Shown here piece by piece: positions 57,138 through 64,000 of a DNA stretch of 64,000 nucleotides. Position 1 is the stretch's first letter. The number at the start of each line of letters is the position of its first letter. The translations under genes were made by a program, and so were the position numbers. Under the pieces are notes generated by a model. That model saw only the letters and a program-made list of their open reading frames with translations, was not told the DNA's origin and searched no databases. The stretch comes from DASZKW01 sp035552775 (lineage in GTDB: Bacteria; Actinomycetota; Acidimicrobiia; Acidimicrobiales; Palsa-688). Location of the stretch: assembly GCA_035552775.1 (NCBI GenBank), contig DASZKW010000105.1:5928-69927 (forward strand), read 5' to 3'.

Positions 57138-59747
57138 GTGGCGGTTGCTCTCGTGCACGCCGGCCGGGTGGTGCCCGGGCTTGCGGTCGCAGACGATGGG
57201 CGCGCCCGCTCGTGGTGGTGGCCGCTGCCGGCCGCCTCGGACCGGGGTCTCGTCGCCGCGCTGGTAAGCGGTCCCTCGCCTGAGGCCCAGCGCCTCGCCG
57301 CTGATCGCCTGGCCGACGAGGTCGACGACCTGGTCCGCCGGAGGTTGGTCGAGGTGGGAGCGTCTATCGCCTCGCGCCGGCCGGGGCGGCCGACGGTGCC
57401 CGAGGCGTGGGCCCGGGCACTGGTGTCGGCCGACCCCTGGCTCCCGCCGTCGCTAGATCCGAAGAGGGTGGCGGCGCTGGCCGCGGGCGTCCAAGCCTGG
57501 GTGCGCAGTGGCGCGGTCATGGGCGGCAGGGCCCGGTTGTGCCTGCGATTGCACGAGCCTGAGGGCCGGCAGGGGGCGGGACAGTCCTGGCGGGTGGAGG
57601 TCCTGGCGCAGGACCGCGACGAGCCCAGCATGGTGGCGCCTCTCTCCGACCTGTGGGCGGGGACCTCCGTTTTCGCTCGGGGCGCCCTCGAGGAAATCCT
57701 GACCGCGCTCGGGCGCATGGCTCGCCTGGCGCCGGAGCTCGCCGGTGTGTTGGACGAGGCCGTTCCCGCCGACGTCGAGGTCGACGACCGGTCGGTCGTG
57801 GCTCTCCTGCGCGAGCGCGCTGGGCCTCTCGAGGACGCCGGCATCGGCGTCCTGCTCCCGTCGTGGTGGTCCCGTCCAGCCAAGCTGGGGCTGCGGGCCC
57901 GGGCCACCAAGTCGAGCGGATCCACAGGAGCGGCGGCCGGCGCCGGCCTGGGCATGGACACGATCGTCGGTTTCGAGTGGCAGGCCGCCTTGGGCGACCA
58001 GCGCCTCACCAAGGCGGACCTGGCCGGCTTGGCTCGAGCCGCCCAGGCCAAGCAGTCGTTGGTGCGGCTGCGAGGCCAGTGGGTGGAGGTCGACGCGGGA
58101 ACGATCGCCGAGCTCCTCGACCGGGTCGGAAGGCGGGAGGAGGCCACTGCGGCCGCCGTGCTCAAGGCCGGTCTCGGCCTCGACGACCTGTCTCTTCCCG
58201 CCGGGGTGGAGGTCACCGACGTCGACGCCACGTCGGTCGCCTGGCTGCGCACCCTGCTCGACAACGCCCTCCACGCCAGCGTCGAACCCGTCGCCACGCC
58301 GGACGGTTTCGAAGGCACGCTGCGCCCTTACCAGGAGCGAGGCGTGGGATGGATGACCTTCCTCGGCCGCCTCGGCCTCGGCGCCTGCCTGGCCGACGAC
58401 ATGGGTCTCGGCAAGACCGCACAGCTCATCGCCACCGTGCTCGTCGATCCAGCCGACGGCCCGACTCTGGTGGTCTGCCCCGTGTCGGTCCTCGGGAACT
58501 GGGAGAGGGAGCTGGCCCGCTTCGCCCCGCAGCTGAGGGTACTGGTGCATCACGGCCCGGCCCGTCACGCCGGCGACCAACCGCTGTGCCAGCGCGCAGG
58601 CGACCACGACGTGGTGCTCAGCACCTACTCGCTGCTCGCCAGGGACCTGGAACACCTGGCCCCGGTCAGCTGGTCGAGGGTGGTCTTCGACGAGGCGCAG
58701 CAGATCAAGAACCCCGCCTCGTCGCAGACAAGAGCGGCCACTTCGCTTTCAGCGCGACGTCGCGTCGCCCTGACCGGCACACCGGTGGAGAACCGCCTCA
58801 GCGAGCTGTGGTCGATAATGCACGTCCTCAACCCGGGACTGCTCGGCCCCGCCCGCGCTTTCCGGGAGCGCTTCGCCGCGCCGATAGAGAAGGACCACGA
58901 TCAAGAGGCGACCGAGTTGCTGCGACGGGTGACCGGTCCTTTCATCTTGCGCCGGCTGAAGAGCGACCGGTCGATCATCGCCGACCTACCCGACAAGATC
59001 GAGACGGTGGACCGCTGCCCGCTGACCCGTGAGCAGGCGACGCTTTACCAGGCGGTGGTGGACGACATGCTCGCCCAGGCCGAGGAGTCCGAGGGTATAC
59101 AGCGCCGTGGGATCGTCCTGGCGGGGCTGCTCAGACTGAAGCAGGTGTGCAACCACCCCGCCCACTTCTTGGCTGATGGCTCCCCGCTTCCGGGCCGTTC
59201 GGGGAAGCTGACTCGCACCGAGGAGCTGCTCGAGGAGATCGTGGCCGAAGGCGACAAGGTCCTCTGTTTCACCCAGTTCGCAGCCTGGGGAAGCCTGCTG
59301 CTTCCCTACCTCCAGCGTCGTCTGGGGGTGGAGGCCATGTGGTTGCACGGGCGAGTCCGTCGCCCGGCGCGCGACGAGATGGTGAAGCGGTTCGGCGAGC
59401 CGGACGGTCCGCCGCTTTTCCTGGTGTCATTGAAGGCGGGCGGCACCGGGCTCAACTTGACCGCGGCCTCCCACGTCATCCACCTCGACCGGTGGTGGAA
59501 CCCGGCCGTGGAGGACCAGGCCACCGACCGGGCTTACCGGATCGGCCAGCGCCGCAACGTGCAGGTGCACAAGCTGGTCAGCGCCGGCACCGTCGAGGAG
59601 CGCATCGACGAGATGGTCACCGCCAAACGCGATCTCGCGTCGCGGGTGGTCGGCACCGGTGAGGACTGGCTGACCGAGCTGTCGACCAGCGACCTGCGCA
59701 GTCTCGTGGCCCTGTCCGACGGTGGCGAAGACAGGGACGGAGCCTGA
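57138..59747 (+). CDS. SNF2-family DNA-dependent ATPase
   Basis: The product is 869 residues from GTG 57138. An actinobacterial N-terminal region of 390 residues precedes the helicase core: LRPYQERGVGWM, DDMGLGKT near 420, the DEAQ box near 517, ALTGTPVEN, FILRRLKSD, FTQFAAWG and QATDRAYRIGQ. It should remodel protein-DNA complexes, probably during repair or transcription. The stop overlaps the SWIM gene start (TGATG), a frequent pairing. Confidence 0.95.
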   Translation: MAVALVHAGRVVPGLAVADDGRARSWWWPLPAASDRGLVAALVSGPSPEAQRLAADRLADEVDDLVRRRLVEVGASIASRRPGRPTVPEAWARALVSADPWLPPSLDPKRVAALAAGVQAWVRSGAVMGGRARLCLRLHEPEGRQGAGQSWRVEVLAQDRDEPSMVAPLSDLWAGTSVFARGALEEILTALGRMARLAPELAGVLDEAVPADVEVDDRSVVALLRERAGPLEDAGIGVLLPSWWSRPAKLGLRARATKSSGSTGAAAGAGLGMDTIVGFEWQAALGDQRLTKADLAGLARAAQAKQSLVRLRGQWVEVDAGTIAELLDRVGRREEATAAAVLKAGLGLDDLSLPAGVEVTDVDATSVAWLRTLLDNALHASVEPVATPDGFEGTLRPYQERGVGWMTFLGRLGLGACLADDMGLGKTAQLIATVLVDPADGPTLVVCPVSVLGNWERELARFAPQLRVLVHHGPARHAGDQPLCQRAGDHDVVLSTYSLLARDLEHLAPVSWSRVVFDEAQQIKNPASSQTRAATSLSARRRVALTGTPVENRLSELWSIMHVLNPGLLGPARAFRERFAAPIEKDHDQEATELLRRVTGPFILRRLKSDRSIIADLPDKIETVDRCPLTREQATLYQAVVDDMLAQAEESEGIQRRGIVLAGLLRLKQVCNHPAHFLADGSPLPGRSGKLTRTEELLEEIVAEGDKVLCFTQFAAWGSLLLPYLQRRLGVEAMWLHGRVRRPARDEMVKRFGEPDGPPLFLVSLKAGGTGLNLTAASHVIHLDRWWNPAVEDQATDRAYRIGQRRNVQVHKLVSAGTVEERIDEMVTAKRDLASRVVGTGEDWLTELSTSDLRSLVALSDGGEDRDGA

Positions 59748-60598
59748 TGCCCCGGGGCTGGGACGACCCCTGGCACCGCTACCCTCCCTCGGTCCCGTTG
59801 CAGGCCGAGGGCGGGATCGCCACCTCGAAGCGGCGGGGACCGATGGCGACCACGTGGTGGTCCCGCCGCTTCACCGAGGTCCTGGAGTCCTACGGTCTCG
59901 GGACCCGGATGCAGCGCGGCCGGCGTTACGCCCGCAGCGGCCAGGTCGTCAGCCTCGACGTCGCCGAAGGGATGATCGCCGCCCAGGTCCAAGGGTCGCG
60001 CCGCACCCCGTACCTGGTCACCGTCAAGCTTCGTGAGCCCACCGAGCAACAGTGGAAACGCATCGACGACGCCATCAAGGCCAAGGTCGGCTTCGTGGCC
60101 CGCCTCCTCGGCGGCGAGGTGCCTCCCGACCTCGAGGAGGTCTTCGCCGCGGCCGGCGTGAGCTTGTTCCCGGCGGCGTGGGAGGACCTGCGCTCGACGT
60201 GCAGCTGCCCGGACTGGGAGAACCCCTGCAAACACATCGCCGCAGTCCTGTACGTGTTCGCCGACCAACTCGACGTCGACCCGTGGCTCGTGCTGCGCCT
60301 GAGGGGACGGAGCCGCGAAGCGGTTCTCGCCGCATTCGGGTCTTTGAGCGTGCGGCCCGGTGCCGACCCATCGACGGATATCGCACCGTGGTGGCCCTTC
60401 GCACCCGGCGCCCTGCCGGCGCTGCCCGAAACCGAACGGATCACCGCGGCGGCGGCCCCCGAGCGTCCCGGTGCCGTCCTCGACACGCTCGAGGCGCTCG
60501 ACGTCGCCATCGGAGCTGCCAGCTTCACCGACCTGGTGCGGCCCGTGTACGAGCTGTTGGTGGCCGGCTCGTCCCGCGGTATTCAGAAGAAACGCTGA
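59747..60598 (+). CDS. SWIM zinc-finger protein
   Basis: The product is 283 residues. The SWIM motif Cys-x-Cys-xn-Cys-x-His reads CSCPDWENPCKH near residues 152-163. It is preceded by the typical WWSRRFTEVLESYGLGTRM and RGRRYARSGQV. It is translationally coupled to the SNF2 helicase and probably helps target it to DNA. A decayed copy of its 3' end lies at 48230-48330. Confidence 0.93.
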   Translation: MPRGWDDPWHRYPPSVPLQAEGGIATSKRRGPMATTWWSRRFTEVLESYGLGTRMQRGRRYARSGQVVSLDVAEGMIAAQVQGSRRTPYLVTVKLREPTEQQWKRIDDAIKAKVGFVARLLGGEVPPDLEEVFAAAGVSLFPAAWEDLRSTCSCPDWENPCKHIAAVLYVFADQLDVDPWLVLRLRGRSREAVLAAFGSLSVRPGADPSTDIAPWWPFAPGALPALPETERITAAAAPERPGAVLDTLEALDVAIGAASFTDLVRPVYELLVAGSSRGIQKKR

Positions 60599-60654
60599 CA
60601 ATGGTCATCGGAGCGTAACGCGGCGCCAGCTGGGCGTTCGGAAAGGGGCCAGAC

Positions 60655-61200
60655 GTGACCATGAAGAAAATGGAAGAGGCCACGCATCTGCGGCGCCATA
60701 CCGCTGGCCGCCCGAGGTCGAGGGAATGGACCGCCGGAGGCGCGATGGCGCCAGGGATTGACTTCCGAGCGTTCTTCCCGGCGGGGACGGTCAATACGCA
60801 GTCCGTCGCGGCCGATCGACGGCTCGTGGAGCGAGCTGCCCGGTTCCGACACCGTCCACGCGCGCCTTCGCCTGTTCCCCGTCGACGGGCGGAGGTGGGG
60901 CTGATCGTCGACGACGAGATCCGGTTCTTTTCCCCGACCGACCGATACGGGAGGTGGGAGGTGAGGGAGCGCTTGACTACGCCCGGCATAAACGACGCCG
61001 CCGTTTCCCCCGATGGCCGAGTGATCGCCTGGTCGAGGCAAGAGTGGGTGACGCCGGCCAAGGGCCGGCGCGCCGTCGAGTGGTACTGGCCGGCCCGGGA
61101 GGGACGTCGTAGTCCGGGTTGTCGGACCGGACGCTGCCGCAACGGAGTGGTCGGTAAAGGTCGCGGGTTTGACTGGGACCTGACCATGCTTGAGAGATGA
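60655..61200 (+). CDS. Hypothetical protein, weak support
   Basis: A 181-codon frame from GTG 60655 has a Lys/Arg-rich start and a middle part (VDDEIRFFSPTDRYGRWEV, INDAAVSPDGRVIAW) that looks more protein-like. No family was recognised and the opposite strand is also open, so it may not be real. Confidence 0.3.
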   Translation: MTMKKMEEATHLRRHTAGRPRSREWTAGGAMAPGIDFRAFFPAGTVNTQSVAADRRLVERAARFRHRPRAPSPVPRRRAEVGLIVDDEIRFFSPTDRYGRWEVRERLTTPGINDAAVSPDGRVIAWSRQEWVTPAKGRRAVEWYWPAREGRRSPGCRTGRCRNGVVGKGRGFDWDLTMLER

Positions 61201-61280
61201 CGGCCCCAGGCAGAGGGCTGCCATGGACTGCGCGAGGGAAATGGCGGCGTCAGCAGTCGCTCGGATCGAGGAGGGGAAAG

Positions 61281-61337
61281 CGCAGTTCGGTGCTTCTATC
61301 GCAGTTCGGGGCTCCTATCGCAGTTCGGGGCGGCAGG
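61281..61337. repeat. Three tandem 19-base repeats
   Basis: CGCAGTTCGGTGCTTCTAT and CGCAGTTCGGGGCTCCTAT are followed by a third unit that keeps CGCAGTTCGGGGC. They lie 105 bases before the second Phd-PIN module and could be binding sites or a slippage product. Confidence 0.75.
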
Positions 61338-61405
61338 GCGAGCGCCCGGTACACGTCTGATGGCGCGAGCCAGTCCCGGCGCGGTCGTTGGCCCCGCAGA
61401 TCACA

Positions 61406-61420
61406 TGCTACGATTGCTAC
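61406..61420 (+). promoter_or_regulatory. Promoter -10 and repeat of the second Phd-PIN module
   Basis: TGCTAC occurs twice (61406-61411, 61415-61420). The first copy forms an extended -10 with TACGAT, like the TGC-TACACT of the other module. Unlike that module, a leader of about 20 bases with aaggaagt precedes the ATG. Confidence 0.5.
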
Positions 61421-61441
61421 GCGACGAGGAAGGAAGTACTG

Positions 61442-61708
61442 ATGCGGACCATCAGCCACCGAGAGCTGCGCAACAACAGTTCCGAGGTCCTGCGTGAGGT
61501 GCAGGCGGGCGAGATCATCGAGGTCACCAACCATGGTGAGGTTGCCGCGGTGCTGGTGCCGCCGTCGCTCACGCCCTACGAGCGCTTGGTCGCGGCAGGC
61601 AAGGTCCGCCAGCCCACGGACCGTCAGGTCGACCTGCGCCACATCCGGCGGGTGAGGTCCGGCGAGGCCGCAGCCGAGATCATTGCCGACGTCCGTGGCG
61701 ATCGATGA
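61442..61708 (+). CDS. Phd/YefM-family antitoxin
   Basis: ATG 61442 gives 88 residues: MRTISHRELRNNSSEVLREV and VTNHGEVAAVLVPP, the Phd fold, then a toxin-binding tail. A ribosome-binding site (aaggaagt) is in place. Its stop overlaps the PIN gene by four bases. Confidence 0.88.
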   Translation: MRTISHRELRNNSSEVLREVQAGEIIEVTNHGEVAAVLVPPSLTPYERLVAAGKVRQPTDRQVDLRHIRRVRSGEAAAEIIADVRGDR

Positions 61709-62100
61709 TCATTTACGTCGACACGTCGGCGGCGATGAAACTCCTCGTGGAGGAGTCCGAGTCGGAGGCGCTCGCCGAGCACTTGGAACGGTGTCGACGG
61801 GCGTCGGACACCTTGGTGGCATCCCTGCTCCTCCACACCGAGTTGCACTGCGCGTCGAACCGACGGCCGGAGGACATCGGCTACGAGTCGGTCGCCCAGG
61901 TACTGTCCGCGCTGGCTCTCGTCGACGTCGAGAGTGGCGACCTCATGACCGCCCCGCTGCTGCCCGGCCGGCTCCGCTCCGCAGATGCGATCCACCTGGC
62001 CACCGCTCTGCGGGTCGGCGCCCGCTCGCTGGTCGTCTACGACGAAGACCTTCGCTCCGCTGCCCGGTCCGCGGGTATCGAAGTCCTCAGCCCGCAGTAG
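61705..62100 (+). CDS. PIN-domain ribonuclease toxin (VapC-like)
   Basis: The product is 131 residues: Asp in IIYVDTSAAMKLL, Glu in LLHTELHCA, Asp in RSADAIHLATAL and Asp in VYDEDLRSAA complete the PIN active site. It is coupled by ATGA overlap to its antitoxin and is likely an RNase toxin of the VapC type. Confidence 0.92.
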   Translation: MIIYVDTSAAMKLLVEESESEALAEHLERCRRASDTLVASLLLHTELHCASNRRPEDIGYESVAQVLSALALVDVESGDLMTAPLLPGRLRSADAIHLATALRVGARSLVVYDEDLRSAARSAGIEVLSPQ

Positions 62101-62228
62101 CCGCCCGCGCGGAGGGGCGACGGCTCGGACCCGCCACGCCAGGCCCCGCTCGACCACGGTCTGCATATCGCTGTAGGGCACGGACGCTGAGCGGTGGCGT
62201 AGAAGGGGGGCATTCGTCCCCATCTCTC

Positions 62229-62612
62229 AGGTGTTCTTGTGCGGTACGACGAGGCCGGATTCGTAAGCAGCGACCACTGCGTGTGTGCGGTCGCGCAGCC
62301 CGCGCTTGTTGAGCATCCGGCTGACATGTGTCTTCACCGTTTCCTCGGTGACGATGAGTCGTCCTGCGATTTCGCCGTTGGAAGGCCTTCGGCAACGAGG
62401 CGCAGCACCCCGGTCTCACGCGGTGTCAGAAGGCGGAGCGCGGTGGAGGTCGTCTTCGGTGGGCGCTGCTGCGAGGCGAACTCGTTGATCAGCCGGCGAG
62501 TGACCCCCGGTGCGAGTCGTCTTCTGCGAGACCCACCCCCTCGCCGTACCCAGGGGCTCGACGTCCCCGACCGCGGAAGGATCCGACCTCCATACGCCAG
62601 GCGTGGGAGCAC
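62229..62612 (-). pseudogene. LuxR-family response regulator remnant
   Basis: Read on the minus strand, LAPGVTRRLINEFA and LTPRETGVLRLVAEGLP lie in one frame. The HTH continuation, GEIAGRLIVTEETVKTHVSR to the end at 62229, lies in another frame. The receiver domain is gone or scrambled upstream. This shows a frameshift in the middle of the LuxR HTH plus loss of the N-terminal half. Confidence 0.75.
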
Positions 62613-62780
62613 TCCACCGACGCCCCCGAGCCGAGGGTCTGACCGTCGAACGCACCCAGGCCAACTGGATGCGATAGCAAGAGACGAGTCCGGAGCGGTC
62701 CTGGCGGGGATGGCCGATGATTTTCGCCTGGCCCCACCGTCTGAATGGGCGAAGGCACCCCAAAGACCAAGGAGGACTCG

Positions 62781-63167
62781 ATGTCAACGACCACGACCCG
62801 AGCAAACAAGATCGCCACAGTGATCATCCCGGTCGCCGACCAGGACGGCGCGGTCGACTTCTACGTCGACAAGCTCGGCTTCGAAAAGCGGGTGGACGTG
62901 CCGTTCGGCAACGGCTACCGGTGGATCGAGGTCGGCCTTGGATCTGAGGCGACCACGATCGCCTTGGCGCCACCGCCGCACGACGGTGTGGCCGGCAAGC
63001 GCGAGACCGGCATCACCCTGCAGACCGACGACATCGACGTCTATCACGCCCAACTCCAGCAGCTGGCAGTCGACGTCGACGCCGAGGTCAGCCGTTTGGG
63101 CGACCCGGTACCGCCGATGTTCTGGCTGCGTGACCCCGAGGGCAACACCCTCATGGTCGTCCAATAG
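62781..63167 (+). CDS. Glyoxalase/VOC-fold protein
   Basis: ATG 62781 has aaggagg upstream; the product is 128 residues. It has the VOC pattern: ATVIIPVADQDGAVDFYVDKLGFE, then WIEVGLG, and the ending FWLRDPEGNTLMVVQ. Such proteins bind a metal and act on small carbonyl compounds or give drug resistance. No substrate can be named. Confidence 0.9.
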   Translation: MSTTTTRANKIATVIIPVADQDGAVDFYVDKLGFEKRVDVPFGNGYRWIEVGLGSEATTIALAPPPHDGVAGKRETGITLQTDDIDVYHAQLQQLAVDVDAEVSRLGDPVPPMFWLRDPEGNTLMVVQ

Positions 63168-63198
63168 CGCTTCAAGGCACAGCCATCAGGAGGATTCT

Positions 63199-63336
63199 GT
63201 GACGACCGCGGACGTTGACCGCTACGTCACCGACGTCGAGGAGCCAAAACGCTCCACCCTGGAGGAGATGCGTCGTCGGATTCTCCAGGTCATCCCTCAC
63301 GCCGAGGTCAAGCTGCGCGAATTGGGTCTTCGCTGA
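63199..63336 (+). pseudogene. Truncated DUF1801-like protein
   Basis: GTG 63199 with aggagg upstream gives 45 residues: DVDRYVTDVEEPKRSTLEEM and ILQVIPHAEVK match the start of DUF1801 (YdhG-type) proteins, which are normally near 110-140 residues. The frame then departs from the family and ends. It is probably a 3'-deleted gene. Confidence 0.6.
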
Positions 63337-63789
63337 GCCGCCAGACCATGCCCCCGCCTCCTCTCCCAGCCCTGCCGACGCCGGCGGGCAACCCGAACCC
63401 GGCGAGAAGATCACCGCCAGTCGAGTGTCCTCTGCCAGGAGCGCCCATGGGACATCCGTCCTATGCGGGTTGCCGACTCTGCGTGCCAATCTCCTTCCAT
63501 CGAGCCAGGACATATGCCGAGCGAATGTTCCGAGGGGAGGAGATTGGACCGCTCAAGCGTCCGGAAGCGCACGAGGCCTTCGTTCGGCCGCTTGACGGAC
63601 GGGGTGTCACCTTCGACGGTCCTCTTGTCGAGCACGTTGTCGAGGAGGTCCCTCATTCCCGCGGAGCACGATCTACTGATGGCCACGGCCAGCTGCCCCT
63701 ATCCTCCTCTCCACACTGCCAACATCCATTCGCGAAGCGCAAGAGCGAGGGCAACATCTTCCGGCCGGGGCGAGCGCGCCGATCCCCGC
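63337..63789. other. Intergenic region without recognised gene
   Basis: About 450 bases with open frames on both strands, none with family features. It lies between two damaged or partial genes and may be decayed coding DNA. Confidence 0.4.
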
Positions 63790-64000
63790 TCAGATGACGC
63801 TGGCGCCAGATTCGGGCTCGCTCGATTCCGGGGACTCGTGGCCTTGCCCGGCAAAGGAGAACGGACTCCTCCTTGCTTGCGGGGTGGTGCCGAGGACGGT
63901 GGAGTCCGGCCGCCGGAAGCTGAGCACGCCGTTGGCGTTGCCGTCGGCGGTGAAGCCGCCGTGGAGCATGGTGTGGTGGCGGGGGCAGACCACAATGCCG
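63790..64000 (-). CDS. HNH endonuclease-like protein, C-terminal part (partial)
   Basis: The minus-strand frame enters from beyond the window end and stops at 63790. It reads VVCPRHHTMLHGGFTADGNA and then GVLSFRRPDSTVLG, the typical end of DUF222/13E12-type HNH proteins, where the His pair belongs to the HNH motif. Only about 70 residues are visible. Confidence 0.85.
   Translation of the reverse strand, partial: GIVVCPRHHTMLHGGFTADGNANGVLSFRRPDSTVLGTTPQARRSPFSFAGQGHESPESSEPESGASVI

Noticed and set aside
63348..63797. 149-codon plus-strand frame near the window end
   Set aside because: Pro/Arg-rich beginning, no ribosome-binding site, overlapping open frames on the other strand.

Overview
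The window is very GC-rich, almost fully coding DNA from an actinobacterium. The RpoC style, a DUF2993 (LmeA-type) protein, SpoIIE-type phosphatases, PIN toxin modules and an HNH protein of the 13E12 kind fit the class Acidimicrobiia best. That placement is inference, since no rRNA is present. No tRNA, rRNA, CRISPR array, insertion sequence or replication origin was found.

Region by region. (1) 1-4894: end of rpoB and all of rpoC, with a partial duplicate of the rpoC start between them. (2) 4895-9909: an accessory island that looks like a type VII secretion (WXG100-like) substrate locus. It holds a secreted-protein candidate split by a 14-base duplication, three paralogues of an unnamed family, a zinc-ribbon membrane protein, and a duplicated leader. 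(3) 9922-16727: a membrane protein, a GAF-SpoIIE phosphatase, a prepilin peptidase, a lipoprotein, a PilT ATPase with a pentapeptide-repeat tail, and a DUF429 protein. (4) 17029-27887: ten same-strand, tightly packed genes. They encode a DUF1772-like membrane protein, an alpha/beta hydrolase with Cys at the nucleophile position, an acetoacetate-decarboxylase-like protein, a small membrane protein, a patatin-like lipase, a GMC (cholesterol-oxidase-like) oxidoreductase, its probable companion domain, a metallophosphoesterase, a papain-like protease and a divergent FtsH. This looks like an uncharacterised sterol or lipid oxidation operon. (5) 28061-34697: three exported proteins (BNR-DUF11, a Gly/Ala-repeat anchored protein, a beta-helix protein). 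(6) 34880-41296: UbiB-like kinase, zinc-ribbon beta-propeller candidate, MetE and an SH3 lipoprotein. (7) 41452-45576: MoxR, DUF58 and transglutaminase operon. (8) 45724-48400: Phd-PIN module, a broken kinase-like gene and a mosaic scar. (9) 48471-52462: two response regulators, a three-GAF histidine kinase and a MEDS sensor. (10) 52609-60598: exported proteins, DUF2993, SNF2 helicase and SWIM protein. (11) 60599-64000: second Phd-PIN module, LuxR pseudogene, glyoxalase-fold protein and the end of an HNH gene.

Two sequence-level themes stand out. A roughly 98-base nested palindrome occurs twice, 36 kb apart. Short in-frame tandem repeats (PAGPN, GKPAA, AGLAGG, GAAAGA) extend the tails of several unrelated proteins. 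Several genes (5189/5287, 6945/6967, 8907, 46619, 62229) show frameshifts, so decay, phase variation and assembly error all need to be kept in mind.
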